In this document: one piece after another, positions 35,950-45,276 of the stretch | Layout of the letters: each line of letters opens with the position of its first letter | Numbering within the stretch: the stretch's first letter is position 1 | Assembly: GCF_014201505.1 (NCBI RefSeq) | Contig: NZ_JACHEO010000005.1 | Coordinates: 99,045-163,044, forward strand | Direction of reading: 5' to 3' | Length of the DNA: 64,000 nucleotides | Source of the DNA: Desulfoprunum benzoelyticum | Lineage (GTDB): Bacteria; Desulfobacterota; Desulfobulbia; Desulfobulbales; Desulfocapsaceae | Made by a program: the position numbers and the translations under genes | Notes under the pieces: generated by a model | What the model was told of the DNA's origin: nothing | The model's database searches: none | Seen by the model: the letters and a program-made list of their open reading frames with translations, nothing else

Positions 35950-37059
35950 ATGCAACAGGATTTCATCCTTTCCGCCTACGACTATCATCTGCCGACGGAG
36001 CGTATCGCCCAACATCCGGCCGACCGTCGCGACAACTCCCGCCTGCTGGTTCTTGACAACGACAGCAGGACGATCAGCCACCGGCGATTTACCGACATCG
36101 TCGATCTGATGAACGACGGTGACCTGCTGGTCGTCAACGACACCAGGGTCTTCCCGGCGCGACTGCAGGGACGAAAGGACAGCGGCGGCAGGATCGAGGT
36201 CTTTCTCCTCGAGTTTCCCTCCCGCGCCGGAGAATCGGCTGGACCAGCCCGGGCGACGGCCCTGCTCCGGAGTTCGAAGCGACCGCAGCCCGGCAGCCGC
36301 CTGTTCCTTGACGGCGGTCTGGTCTGCACGGTCATCGAACTCCTGACCGACGGCAAGGCGCGTCTCGAGATGCTCTTCGGGGAAGGCGAAGACATCGCTC
36401 AGGCTCTGTCCGCCTGCGGCCAGGTCCCTCTGCCGCCGTACATCCTGCGTCGGGAGGGGACAACAGCGGCGGACCGCGAGCGTTACCAGACGGTCTATGC
36501 CCACCGTCCCGGAGCCGTCGCCGCGCCGACCGCCGGCCTCCACTTCACCGAGGCGCTGCTGCAGACCCTGAAAGGCAAGGGCGTGAATCTGGCGACGATC
36601 ACCCTCCACGTCGGATACGGCACCTTCGCCCCGGTGCGGACGGAGGAGATCAGGGATCACAAGATCCATGCCGAATATATCGAGGTCCCAGCCGAGACAA
36701 TGGCATTGATCTCTAAGACGAAGGAAAGCGGCGGCCGGGTCTGGGCCGTCGGCACCACCACCGTGCGGGCCCTCGAATTTGCGGCAAGACAGCGTCAAGC
36801 CACCCCGGCTGCAGTCGAAGGATGGTGCGATCTCTATATCTACCCAGGTTTCACCTTCAAGATCGTGGACTGCCTGATCACCAATTTCCACCTGCCGAAC
36901 TCATCGCTGATGTTCCTGGTTTCGGCGCTCTGCGGACGCGAAACCCTGCTCTTCTGCTATGAAACGGCGGTCAGGGAAGGCTACAGGTTCTATTCTTACG
37001 GCGATGCCATGGCAGTCGTTACCGCAAAAACCACGGCATCAGCGGGATGGGAGGAGTAA
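35950..37059 (+). CDS. queA: S-adenosylmethionine:tRNA ribosyltransferase-isomerase
   Basis: 369 residues from the ATG at 35950; the open frame extends 29 codons farther but the protein then starts MQQDFILSAYDYHLPTERIA as the family does. It builds epoxyqueuosine in tRNA by transferring the ribosyl part of SAM. Family motifs: NDTRVFPARL, PLPPYILR, APTAGLHFT, HVGYGTFAPV, IHAEYIEV and ITNFHLPNSSLMFLVSA. An internal insertion (about 110-125) is slightly longer than usual. Confidence 0.97.
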   Translation: MQQDFILSAYDYHLPTERIAQHPADRRDNSRLLVLDNDSRTISHRRFTDIVDLMNDGDLLVVNDTRVFPARLQGRKDSGGRIEVFLLEFPSRAGESAGPARATALLRSSKRPQPGSRLFLDGGLVCTVIELLTDGKARLEMLFGEGEDIAQALSACGQVPLPPYILRREGTTAADRERYQTVYAHRPGAVAAPTAGLHFTEALLQTLKGKGVNLATITLHVGYGTFAPVRTEEIRDHKIHAEYIEVPAETMALISKTKESGGRVWAVGTTTVRALEFAARQRQATPAAVEGWCDLYIYPGFTFKIVDCLITNFHLPNSSLMFLVSALCGRETLLFCYETAVREGYRFYSYGDAMAVVTAKTTASAGWEE

Positions 37060-37063
37060 AACC

Positions 37064-37336
37064 TTAACTGGCGCTCGCCGCCGGGCAATTGGCACAACCG
37101 CCGCCTGACGGACAGGAAGCGGAGGCCGCCGGTGCCGATTTGCCGGCGCCGCCGGAGGAACTCGAGTAGCCATCGGCGTACCAGCCGCCGCCTTTGAGTT
37201 GGAAGGAACTCATTGACATCAACTTTTTGACCGATCCGTCGCACTCCGGGCAGACACTCAACGGTGCGTCCGAGATCTTCTGCTGAACCTCAAAAACTTT
37301 GTGGCAATCGCTGCATTCGTATTCGTAGACAGGCAT
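37064..37336 (-). CDS. FmdB-family zinc ribbon protein
   Basis: 90 residues. The N-terminal zinc ribbon MPVYEYECSDC ... CPEC with MSMSSFQLKGGGWYADG is the FmdB/putative regulatory protein signature. The tail is low-complexity Ser/Gly/Ala ending in a second Cys cluster (CPSGGGCANCP). The precise role is unknown. It converges with queA (4 bp between stops). Confidence 0.93.
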   Translation of the reverse strand: MPVYEYECSDCHKVFEVQQKISDAPLSVCPECDGSVKKLMSMSSFQLKGGGWYADGYSSSSGGAGKSAPAASASCPSGGGCANCPAASAS

Positions 37337-37567
37337 TATCGTACTTCCTTGACTATGGTTGCACGGACCTACGGTCCGATTCAGATTGTACAGCCGCCCC
37401 CTCTGCCTGGAGTCGGCCCCCTTCCGAAACTGGAGCTAAAATAATTCTCCCTCCCGCCGCTGTCAACAGCCAGTGGAAATGGGACGGGAAAAATCATCCC
37501 TCGCACCGATGCCCCTCGGGCCGACCTGCCCGGATTCCCGCAGGCAGCCTGATCGAAAACGGCCTGC
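37337..37567. other. Gap between the FmdB gene and the murI promoter
   Basis: No gene seen. The stretch carries the 5' region of the FmdB-type gene (minus) and leads into the murI promoter (plus). Short frames here lack ribosome binding sites. Confidence 0.4.
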
Positions 37568-37596
37568 TTGTCGTTTCGGTTCTTTTCTGGTATAGC
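37568..37596 (+). promoter_or_regulatory. Promoter of the murI-lolA-radical SAM operon
   Basis: TTGTCG at 37568-37573, a 17-bp spacer and TATAGC at 37591-37596. The start would be near 37603. A small hairpin (ACCGC-TTGCA-GCGGT, about 37634-37648) lies in the leader before the murI ATG. Confidence 0.55.
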
Positions 37597-37673
37597 TAGC
37601 CTTCATTGTTATTATTTCCGCAGCATCTCCCGCTACCGCTTGCAGCGGTTCCATCCTTCTTCCACTGACATTC

Positions 37674-38456
37674 ATGATTGGCATCTTCGATTCAGGCATC
37701 GGCGGCATGACCGTGGCCAGGGCTGTCGAGCAGCTCCTGCCCGATCATTCCATCCTCTATCTCGGCGATATCGCCAGGACCCCATACGGGACCAAGAGCG
37801 CGGAGACAATTATCGACTATTCCCTGCGCAATACCGAATTCCTGCTTCAAAAGGGATCGAACCTCATCGTCATCGCCTGCAACACCGCATCGAGTGTTGC
37901 CACCGAACGTCTCCGCCAGGAGTTCAACGTGCCGATCATCGAGGTCGTTACGCCGGCAGTCCAGGCGGTCCTTGCCCGCAGCCGCACCGGCCGCGTCGGC
38001 ATTATCGGCACCAGAGCGACTGTCAGGAGCAACATCTACGAGCGGTCGATCACCGCTCTGGACCCGCAGTTCAAGGTGTTCTCCCTGGCCTGCCCGCTTC
38101 TCGTGCCGCTGGTCGAAGAAGGCTGGATCAACAAGCGCGAGACCAAGATGATCCTCCGCCGCTACCTCCATCCGTTGAAGGACAAACAGATCGACACCCT
38201 CGTCCTCGGCTGCACCCATTACCCGCTGCTGACGAACCTGATCCAGCCGCGTATCGGCAACCGGGTCAACCTCGTCGATTCTTCCATCGAGACGGCTCAC
38301 TACCTGCAGCGCTTTCTCGCCGACCATCCCGGCATCGTCAGGAAAAACGGCGATCAACCGGCAACCCGCAGATATTTCGTCACCGATCTGACCGAGTCGG
38401 CGCAGCAGGTCGCCGCCAAAATCTTCAACCGTCCATTGGAGCTCGAGCTTGTATGA
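37674..38456 (+). CDS. murI: Glutamate racemase
   Basis: 260 residues, normal length. It supplies D-glutamate for peptidoglycan. Both catalytic cysteines are visible: IACNTAS in the N-half and LVLGCTHYPLL in the C-half. The N-terminal IFDSGIGGMTV and YLGDIARTPYG are family signatures. lolA starts within the murI stop (TATGA), so the genes are coupled. Confidence 0.97.
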   Translation: MIGIFDSGIGGMTVARAVEQLLPDHSILYLGDIARTPYGTKSAETIIDYSLRNTEFLLQKGSNLIVIACNTASSVATERLRQEFNVPIIEVVTPAVQAVLARSRTGRVGIIGTRATVRSNIYERSITALDPQFKVFSLACPLLVPLVEEGWINKRETKMILRRYLHPLKDKQIDTLVLGCTHYPLLTNLIQPRIGNRVNLVDSSIETAHYLQRFLADHPGIVRKNGDQPATRRYFVTDLTESAQQVAAKIFNRPLELELV

Positions 38457-39178
38457 AGCCGTTTCACGCCAGCTGTCACATCGTCCTCCTCGCCTTCCTG
38501 CTCCTGGTCCTTCCTTCCGCCCGACCGGCACTGGCCCAGGTGGAGACCAACTTCCCCGACCCGCCCGGCACGGTCGCAGCCCGACTGCAGGAGCGCTACG
38601 ACGCGATGCGCAGTCTCTCCTTCTCGTTCGTCCAATCGACCGAAGGCCAGATGGCCGGCCGGCCGCGCGAGGGCAGCGGCAGGGCGGTCTTTCTCAAGAC
38701 CTCGGGGGCGAAGCGGATGCGCTGGGACTACGACAGCCCGGAAAGGCAGGTACTCGTCAGCGACGGCACGACTTTTTCGATGTATTTCGAGAATCTGCAC
38801 CAGATGATCGTCTCGCCGGCAAAGGTCATCGAGGAGGATATGACCTATTCATTTTTTACCGGCACCGGCAAACTGACCGATAACTTCGCCATCCTCGGTC
38901 CCAACAAGAATATCGTCGATACCGAATACCGGGATCTGCGGGTCATCCAGCTGGTTCCCAGGTCCTCCGAATCACAGGTACAGGACATCCACCTGTGGAT
39001 CGGCGCCGATTCACTGATCCGGCGCCTCGAGATCCGCGATCAGTTCGACACCCTGACCGTCCTGACCCTCAATCATATCGAAGAGAACTCGCTCGACGGT
39101 AAGGATGAGCAGGCCCTGTCCGCCCTGTTCACCTTCAGCCCACCGGAAGACACCGAGATCATCCACCAGAACGAATGA
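38453..39178 (+). CDS. lolA: Outer-membrane lipoprotein carrier LolA
   Basis: 241 residues. A Sec signal peptide (about 1-28, ending RPALAQ) precedes a LolA-type beta-fold: RLQERYDAMRSLSFSFVQ, GRAVFLKTSGAKRMRWDYDSP, SDGTTFSMYFENLHQM and a C-terminal DSLIRRLEIRDQFD. LolA shuttles lipoproteins across the periplasm, for example Pal, also in this window. LolB is not seen. The stop overlaps the start of the radical SAM gene. Confidence 0.9.
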   Translation: MKPFHASCHIVLLAFLLLVLPSARPALAQVETNFPDPPGTVAARLQERYDAMRSLSFSFVQSTEGQMAGRPREGSGRAVFLKTSGAKRMRWDYDSPERQVLVSDGTTFSMYFENLHQMIVSPAKVIEEDMTYSFFTGTGKLTDNFAILGPNKNIVDTEYRDLRVIQLVPRSSESQVQDIHLWIGADSLIRRLEIRDQFDTLTVLTLNHIEENSLDGKDEQALSALFTFSPPEDTEIIHQNE

Positions 39179-40977
39179 CCGCCTCCGCCTCATATTTCCG
39201 GGCGACACTGATCTCGATGCCCTGGGCCCTGTTCAACCGGCCATCCCTCCAGCTCGCCGCCCTGAAGGCCTATGTCGAACAGGAGATGGAGGCGGAGATC
39301 ACGACCGCCCACCCCTTCCTGCAGATCGCCGCCGCTATCGGCATCGATGTGTACCGGCGAATTTCGGAAACCAGCTGGGCCGGCGAAGCCCTGTTCGCCC
39401 CGCTGATCTTTCCCGGACAGCGGAGCAAGACGCGCCGGCTGTTCAGGGAAAGTCTCCGTCAGAGTGGAGTCGCCGGAAACCTTCCCGACTATGACGAGCT
39501 CGTCTCCACGATCGACGCGGCCTGCCGCAGCTGGTTGGCCCGCCAGGATTTTTCCGCCTGCCGGCTGCTCGGTTTTTCCGTCTGCTTCGGCCAGCTGCTG
39601 TCGTCGCTCCATCTCGCCCGCCTGATCAGGGAACAAGGTTTCAGCGCCCCGATCGTCTTCGGCGGCTCGTCCTGCAGCGGGACGGTCGGCCAGGCGCTGC
39701 TGCGTCACTTTCCCCAGATCGATTACATCGTCGACGGCGAAGGAGAACGGCCTCTCCTCGGTCTCTGCGCTTTCATCGCCGGCAAACATGACGGCCTGCC
39801 GGAGCACGTCATCGGCCGAACCACTCTTCCCACTATCCCCTGTCATCAGCTGGAAAATCTCGATCTGTTGCCGATCCCTGATTTTCGCCCCTACTTCACC
39901 GAGATCAAAACGGTATTTCCCGAGCTTCCCTTCATCCCGGTACTGCCGCTGGAATTTTCCAGGGGCTGCTGGTGGAACCGCTGCGCCTTCTGCAACCTCA
40001 ACCTCCAATGGCAGGGCTACCGGCACAAGAGTGCCCCGAGGATGATCGCCGAGGTCGAGACTCAGTCCCAGGCGCACAGGTGCCTCGATTTCTTCTTCAC
40101 CGACAACGCCCTGCCACCCCGGGAATCCGACCAGTTCTTCCGCCACCAGGGACAGGCCGCACGGGATCGCCGCTTCTTCGCCGAAATCCGGGGCACGACC
40201 GGCCGGGACCAGCTGGCCATTTACCGCAGCGGCGGGCTGCACGCCATCCAGGTCGGGATCGAAGCACTGTCCAACTCTTTGCTGCAAAAAATGGCCAAGG
40301 GACTGACGGTCATCGACAACATCGCGGTCATCAGGGACAGCGCCGCCGCCGGGATCGTCCTCGACGGCAATCTCATCCTCGAATTTCCCGGCAGTACGGC
40401 CGAGGAAGTCGCCGAGACCATCGCCAACCTCGACTTTCTCCTTCCCTTCAGACCGCTGGCCAAGGCCGTCTTCTTCCTCGGGCATGGCTCACCGGTCTGT
40501 CGCGACCCGCGCACCTTCGGCATTTTCGGCCTGGCGCCGGAACACAGGTATCGTGCTCTCCTGCCTGCTGAAATAGCTCAGGATGTCGGCATGCTCACCA
40601 TGGATTACCGCGGCGGCCGCCGCCACCAGCGGCGACTCTGGCGCCCCGTCGCCGACCGGATCGCGGTTTGGCGTGAATTTCACCGCAACCGGCCCCACCC
40701 CGGTCAACCGGCCCTGAGCTATCGGGATGGCGGCGAGTTCCTGATCATCCGTCAGGAACGGGTCGACGGCCCGCCCCTCCATCATCGCCTGCATGGACGC
40801 TCCCGCGAAATCTATCTCTACTGTCGCCAGATCAGAACCAGAGCCGATATTCAGCAGAGGTTCCATCCGCTGTCGGTCTCGGCCCTCGACGCGTTTCTCG
40901 GCGATCTGCACCGCAAACGCCTGCTGTTCCAGGCTGGCGAACAGGTCCTGGCCCTGGCGATCCGCCATTCCCCTTGA
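39175..40977 (+). CDS. B12-binding-like radical SAM protein related to RiPP-maturation methyltransferases
   Basis: 600 residues. The N-terminal part (about 100-225) has the look of a cobalamin-binding Rossmann domain (LLGFSVCFGQLLSSLHLARLI, PIVFGGSSCSG, IDYIVDGEGERPL) without a clear DxHxxG. The radical SAM centre is SRGCWWNRCAFC, with C265, C270 and C273, that is C-x4-C-x2-C instead of the usual x3. SRGCWW plus a GYRHKSAPRMIAE-type region recall the RiPP maturation radical SAM family 1. No clear precursor peptide lies next to it. It is coupled to lolA by an ATGA overlap, which points to a conserved envelope-linked or housekeeping role. The reaction is unknown. Confidence 0.75.
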   Translation: MTASASYFRATLISMPWALFNRPSLQLAALKAYVEQEMEAEITTAHPFLQIAAAIGIDVYRRISETSWAGEALFAPLIFPGQRSKTRRLFRESLRQSGVAGNLPDYDELVSTIDAACRSWLARQDFSACRLLGFSVCFGQLLSSLHLARLIREQGFSAPIVFGGSSCSGTVGQALLRHFPQIDYIVDGEGERPLLGLCAFIAGKHDGLPEHVIGRTTLPTIPCHQLENLDLLPIPDFRPYFTEIKTVFPELPFIPVLPLEFSRGCWWNRCAFCNLNLQWQGYRHKSAPRMIAEVETQSQAHRCLDFFFTDNALPPRESDQFFRHQGQAARDRRFFAEIRGTTGRDQLAIYRSGGLHAIQVGIEALSNSLLQKMAKGLTVIDNIAVIRDSAAAGIVLDGNLILEFPGSTAEEVAETIANLDFLLPFRPLAKAVFFLGHGSPVCRDPRTFGIFGLAPEHRYRALLPAEIAQDVGMLTMDYRGGRRHQRRLWRPVADRIAVWREFHRNRPHPGQPALSYRDGGEFLIIRQERVDGPPLHHRLHGRSREIYLYCRQIRTRADIQQRFHPLSVSALDAFLGDLHRKRLLFQAGEQVLALAIRHSP

Positions 40978-41262
40978 ACCACCTGCATCCGGAAGCCGAG
41001 CGGAGAGAGATGTCAGTCTCCTGCGGACATCAGCCCCCACATCAGGTACAATGAAAACAAAGCAGGCATGGCACGAGATATATTCCTGGAGCGGCAGGAC
41101 AGGATCAAAGGCAGGTAGCGGGGAGATATCAACCTGACTCGCCCCGATACCGGCTCAATGCCGTTACGGAGCTTCCCTTCCCTGGCGGCGACAGCGTTCA
41201 CCCGCTGCCCGTCCATGCAGGAAGGGGAATACCACCAATCAGCAGCACTCAACAGGTATAAC

Positions 41263-42465
41263 ATGAGCACGACAGACGACAGCTTTGCAGACCTCTTCAA
41301 CCAGGAAGAAAAAAAACAGTTACGGCGCATCGCCCCCGGCCAGAAGATCACGGCGACCATCGTCGGTATCAGCGGCGAATCGGTCTTTCTCGATGTCGGC
41401 GGCAAGAGCGAAGGGGTCATGAACACCTCCGAGATCACCGACAGTTCGGGGCAACCGACCAAGGCCGTGGGCGACACGATCGAGGTTTATTTCCTCAAGA
41501 GCCGGTCAGGTGAAAGTCTCTTCACCCGCCGTATCGGCTCCGGTTCCGACGCCGATCACCTCGAGGAGGCATGGCGCAGCGCCATCCCGGTCGAGGGCCT
41601 GGTGAAGGAGGAGATCAAGGGCGGTTTCGAAATCACCCTCGGCAGCAATGTCCGGGCATTCTGTCCCTACTCCCAGATCAGCCTGCGCCGCAGCAGCGAT
41701 CCGGCCGGAGAGTTCATCGGCGCCCGTCTGCCATTCCGGATTACCCGTTTTGAGGAAGGCGGCAGGAATATCGTCGTCTCGGCCCGGGCCATCCAGGAAG
41801 AGGAACGGGCTGAACGACGGGAGGAATTGATCAATACCCTGGAGGAAGGGCAGACCGTTGAAGGAACCGTCACCTCCCTTCGCGACTTCGGGGCCTTTGT
41901 CGACATCGGCGGCGTCGATGCCCTGATCCCGATCTCGGAGATCGGCTGGAGCCGTGTCGACAACATTGCCGAGCACGTCAGCATCGGCCAGCTCGTCAAG
42001 GTCGTCATCAAATCCCTTGACTGGGGCAGGGACCGGATCTCCGTCAGCCTGCGCCAGGCGATGGCCGATCCCTGGGAAACCATCCCGTTGCAGTTCCCGG
42101 AAGGGTCGACACAGCACGGCCGGGTCGCCCGTCTTGCCCCCTTCGGCGCCTTCGTCACCCTGGCCCCCGGGATCGACGGCCTCATCCATATCTCCAGACT
42201 CGGTGGCGGCCGCAGGATCCATCACCCCCGCGAGGTGCTGGAAGAAGGCCAGGAAATCGAGGTCAAGGTCGAATCGCTCGATCCGGCCGGCCGCAAGATG
42301 AGCCTGGCCCCGGCGGACTATGTCTCGCCCGAGAGCCTCGAGGCAAATGAGCAGGGGGAGTACCGCAGATTCGTGGAAAAGAGCGGCAGGGAGTCGGCGG
42401 AGACGAGAACCGGCAGCCTCGGCGATCTGCTGAAGGCCAAGCTGGCGGAGAAAAAAAGACGTTGA
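41263..42465 (+). CDS. S1-repeat RNA-binding protein
   Basis: 400 residues from the ATG at 41263. There are four S1 OB-fold repeats: about 25-90 (IAPGQKITATIVGISGESVFLDVGG), 105-175, 190-265 (LEEGQTVEGTVTSLRDFGAFVDIGG) and 275-350 (STQHGRVARLAPFGAFVTLAPG). It is shorter than ribosomal protein S1 (usually 5-6 repeats) and resembles the RpsA-like accessory S1 proteins of Desulfobacterota. RNA binding is safe to state; the target is unknown. It converges with rlmB. Confidence 0.88.
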   Translation: MSTTDDSFADLFNQEEKKQLRRIAPGQKITATIVGISGESVFLDVGGKSEGVMNTSEITDSSGQPTKAVGDTIEVYFLKSRSGESLFTRRIGSGSDADHLEEAWRSAIPVEGLVKEEIKGGFEITLGSNVRAFCPYSQISLRRSSDPAGEFIGARLPFRITRFEEGGRNIVVSARAIQEEERAERREELINTLEEGQTVEGTVTSLRDFGAFVDIGGVDALIPISEIGWSRVDNIAEHVSIGQLVKVVIKSLDWGRDRISVSLRQAMADPWETIPLQFPEGSTQHGRVARLAPFGAFVTLAPGIDGLIHISRLGGGRRIHHPREVLEEGQEIEVKVESLDPAGRKMSLAPADYVSPESLEANEQGEYRRFVEKSGRESAETRTGSLGDLLKAKLAEKKRR

Positions 42466-42517
42466 GCAAGCGGCCGTGAGCCGGCGGACGGAGGGCCTTC
42501 TTGTTCCTGGGGACGGA

Positions 42518-43330
42518 TCAGACAGGGCCTTCGTTCTGCCGCATCGCCTCGAACAGAATGACCGCAGCCGCGACCGAGCTGTTCAGGGAGTCGAGGGTGC
42601 CGGCCATCGGGATCGAGATCACAATATCACACTCGCGACGGACCAGGGGCCGGATGCCTTCCCCCTCACTGCCGACGACGACGCATGCCGGCAGGCGAAA
42701 ATCGGTGGCATAGAGGGACTGGGCCGTCGAATCCTTGACGGCGCCGAACACCCACGCTCCCGCCTCTTTGACCTTCTTCAGGGCGGCGACCAGGTTGGTG
42801 ACCTGGCAGATGTCGATGTGCGAGACCGCCCCGGCCGAAGCCTTGACGGCGGTACCGCCAAGCGGGGCGGAGCGCTCGCGGGTCAGGATAACCCCGATCG
42901 CCCCCGAGGCCAGGGCCGAGCGGATAATCGCCCCGAGATTATGCGGGTCCTGCAGCGAATCGCAGGCGACAAGGCGCGGCCTCTCGCCCTGGCGCACCCG
43001 GGCGGCAAAGCGCTGCAGCAGTTCATCGAACGGCAGCAGCGCTGTCTGAATGGTGCGGGCCACTACACCCTGATGCCGGATATCTCCGGCACCATCGCCA
43101 ACCAGACGCAAGGACTGGACAAAGATCGTCTTGATCCCCTTTTCCCGCGCCATCCCGATAATTTCTTCTATCTTGCCACTGCGTTTTTCCCGGTGCAGGA
43201 TGATCTCCACCACGCGTTCGGGTTCTCGTTGCAGGGCCTCCACAACAGGATGCACCCCCCAGATCAGATCGTCGCTCAGCCTGATCCGCTTTTCCGCTCC
43301 CTGCAGCTGTATCTTCTTCTGGTTTCTCAT
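42518..43330 (-). CDS. rlmB: 23S rRNA (guanosine2251-2'-O)-methyltransferase RlmB-like
   Basis: 270 residues, SpoU/TrmH family. There is an N-terminal substrate-binding domain (WGVHPVVEALQRE) and a knotted SAM domain with motif 1 DSLQDPHNLGAIIRSA, motif 2 VVVGSEGEGIRPLV and motif 3 ISIPMAGTLDSLNSSVAAAVILFE. It probably methylates the P-loop G2251 of 23S rRNA. It overlaps gmk by 4 bp. Confidence 0.92.
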   Translation of the reverse strand: MRNQKKIQLQGAEKRIRLSDDLIWGVHPVVEALQREPERVVEIILHREKRSGKIEEIIGMAREKGIKTIFVQSLRLVGDGAGDIRHQGVVARTIQTALLPFDELLQRFAARVRQGERPRLVACDSLQDPHNLGAIIRSALASGAIGVILTRERSAPLGGTAVKASAGAVSHIDICQVTNLVAALKKVKEAGAWVFGAVKDSTAQSLYATDFRLPACVVVGSEGEGIRPLVRRECDIVISIPMAGTLDSLNSSVAAAVILFEAMRQNEGPV

Positions 43331-43941
43331 AAATCCAGGTGCAGCCCTATATGTCTGCCGTCAGGACGGCGGTGGGCCCTGGCCCGTTCGGCGAGGATGA
43401 TGGCCCGCAGCATTTCCGACGCCTCGCCAAGGTTGTCGTTGACGATGAGATACTGGTATTCCCCCGCCTGTTGCATCTCGAGCCGGGCGGTGTGAAGCCG
43501 GGTTCGCACCTTTTCCTCGCTCTCTGTCCCCCGACCGCGCAGACGCCGCTCCAACTCCTGCAGACTGGGCGGGATGATGAAGATATGGGAGGCATCGAGG
43601 CCGCTGACCTGGCGGACGGCCGCAGCCCCCTGGACATCGATATCAAGAATGACATCGAGCCCCTGTTGCAGGCGACCGTCAATCTCCCGCCGGCTTGTAC
43701 CGTAATAATTGCCGTAGACATTCGCCCACTCGAGAAACACGCCGCTGTCGCGCATGGCCAGAAACTCATGCTGATCAACGAAGTGATAATCGATCCCGTT
43801 CCGTTCCCCGCCCCTCGGCAATCTGGTCGTGTGCGACACGGAAAAGGCGAGACCGGTAATGCCGGCCATGACCCGGCGCAACAGCGTCGTCTTGCCGGTC
43901 CCCGACGGGGCGGAGATGACAAACAGTCTGCCGCCCATCAC
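43327..43941 (-). CDS. gmk: Guanylate kinase
   Basis: 204 residues. P-loop SAPSGTGKTTLLR (about 10-22), SHTTRLPRGGERNGIDYHFV for GMP binding, ILDIDVQGAAAVR, and RLRGRGTESEEKVRTRL in the lid. It phosphorylates GMP to GDP. It is overlapped on both sides by 4 bp with the RemA-like and rlmB genes; yicC-remA-gmk is a common conserved order. Confidence 0.98.
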   Translation of the reverse strand: MMGGRLFVISAPSGTGKTTLLRRVMAGITGLAFSVSHTTRLPRGGERNGIDYHFVDQHEFLAMRDSGVFLEWANVYGNYYGTSRREIDGRLQQGLDVILDIDVQGAAAVRQVSGLDASHIFIIPPSLQELERRLRGRGTESEEKVRTRLHTARLEMQQAGEYQYLIVNDNLGEASEMLRAIILAERARAHRRPDGRHIGLHLDL

Positions 43942-44234
43942 AGTTCCGTCTCACCCGGTTTGTCAGCAGCGGCAAGCCCGGCCAGATGATAACTCGGCTG
44001 CATCGTCTGGATGCGCTGACTGATGGTGTCGGGCTGTACCGAAGAGAGGATGATATGGTTTGAATCCATCACCAGGATCGACCTGGTCCTCCTGCCTTCG
44101 GTTACATCGACCAGTTTTCCCTCGGATTTCGCCTGCTCCTTCAGCTTCCTGGCCGGCGACGATCCGGTGTTGATCACCGCCACTATCCGCTCGATCATGA
44201 CGGTGTTGCCAAAACCGATATTCAACAACTGCAT
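43938..44234 (-). CDS. RemA/DUF370-family regulator
   Basis: 98 residues. LLNIGFGNTVMIERIVAVIN, GKLVDVTEGRRTRSILVMDSNHIILSS and PDTISQRI are the DUF370 core. In Bacillus, RemA is a ring-forming DNA-binding activator of matrix genes. In Desulfobacterota the gene typically sits between yicC and gmk, as here, and its targets are unknown. Confidence 0.93.
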   Translation of the reverse strand: MQLLNIGFGNTVMIERIVAVINTGSSPARKLKEQAKSEGKLVDVTEGRRTRSILVMDSNHIILSSVQPDTISQRIQTMQPSYHLAGLAAADKPGETEL

Positions 44235-44289
44235 CCTGTCCTCCTCATCCCTTCAACGTTGCTCTGCAATCAAGGATCCGCCTTACACG

Positions 44290-45171
44290 CTATTCGATGT
44301 TCTGGATCTGCTCCCGCATCTTTTCCAGTTCGCTCTTCAGTTCGACCGTCAGGTGGGCAACGCCGGGATCGTTGATCTTCGATGCCAGCGTATTGACTTC
44401 CCGAAGAAATTCCTGTACCAGAAAATCGAGTTTACGTCCCACCGCCGCTTTTTCCTTGAGAAAGGCGAGAAACTGCCCGATATGGCAGCGCAACCGGACA
44501 ATCTCTTCGGTCACATCGGTCTTGTCGGCCAGAATCGCCACTTCCTGGGCCAACCGGGCAGGATCGAGCTGAACCTGGCCGAGCAATTTTTCCAGCCTCT
44601 CCTCCAGGGTCCGCTGACGTTGCTGCAGGAGGCTGGGAATGGCCGTTTCAATGATCCCGACCGTGGCGGCGAACTGGTTGAGCCTGGACTCGAGGTCATC
44701 TCTGAGGACCTGCCCCTCCTGCAATCGCATCTCGTCGCAACGATCGAGTGCCTCCCGCACCACGGTCTCGAGTTGAAGCCAGACAGCCTCCGGATCTTCA
44801 TTTTCCTGTTCACGGGCCAAGACATCCGGCATCGATGCAATCTGGCTGACAGTGATCTGATCAGAGAGTTCCAAGGCCGCACAAATCTCGGCCAGAGCAT
44901 GGTGGTAGGAACGGGCGAGATCCAGATTCACCTTCACCTGCTTGAGATCCGCACCCTCGCCACTGATATTGACGACAAGATCGACTCGCCCCCGCTGCAA
45001 TTTTAACGACAGCAACTTGCGGAGCGGTTCCTCAAACATCGTGCAGTTCTTGGGTAGCCGAGTCTTGAGATCGAAATAGCGATTATTGACACAGCGAAGC
45101 TCGGCAATCCAGGTTCTGCCTTCGGACTTCACTTCTCCCCGGCCGAACCCGGTCATGCTTTTGATCGACAT
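44290..45171 (-). CDS. yicC: YicC-family endoribonuclease
   Basis: 293 residues, normal for YicC. The N-terminus IKSMTGFGRGE and the ELRCVNNRYFDLKTRLP stretch are diagnostic, as is the C-terminal REVNTLASKINDPGVAHLTVELKSELEKMREQIQNIE region (about 257-293). YicC proteins are endoribonucleases implicated in RNA turnover. First gene of the yicC-remA-gmk-rlmB operon. Confidence 0.95.
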   Translation of the reverse strand: MSIKSMTGFGRGEVKSEGRTWIAELRCVNNRYFDLKTRLPKNCTMFEEPLRKLLSLKLQRGRVDLVVNISGEGADLKQVKVNLDLARSYHHALAEICAALELSDQITVSQIASMPDVLAREQENEDPEAVWLQLETVVREALDRCDEMRLQEGQVLRDDLESRLNQFAATVGIIETAIPSLLQQRQRTLEERLEKLLGQVQLDPARLAQEVAILADKTDVTEEIVRLRCHIGQFLAFLKEKAAVGRKLDFLVQEFLREVNTLASKINDPGVAHLTVELKSELEKMREQIQNIE

Positions 45172-45201
45172 ACTCCCCTCACGACAATTCCAGAAACAAC
45201 A

Positions 45202-45235
45202 AAACGATGCAAGAGAACCTCCCCTTGCATCGTTT
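45202..45235 (-). terminator. Terminator after skp
   Basis: A perfect 12-bp stem (AAACGATGCAAG with CTTGCATCGTTT) with a 10-nt loop, followed on the minus strand by TTGTTGTTTC. It ends the pal-skp transcript and separates it from yicC. Confidence 0.82.
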
Positions 45236-45276
45236 CAGTACGACACACTTGAAAAGCCTGATGGCATGAACCGCTG

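Noticed and set aside
41051..41137. 28-codon frame after the lolA-linked radical SAM gene, considered as a RiPP precursor
   Set aside because: No ribosome binding site, no leader/core layout or repeated core; kept only as something to check for conservation.
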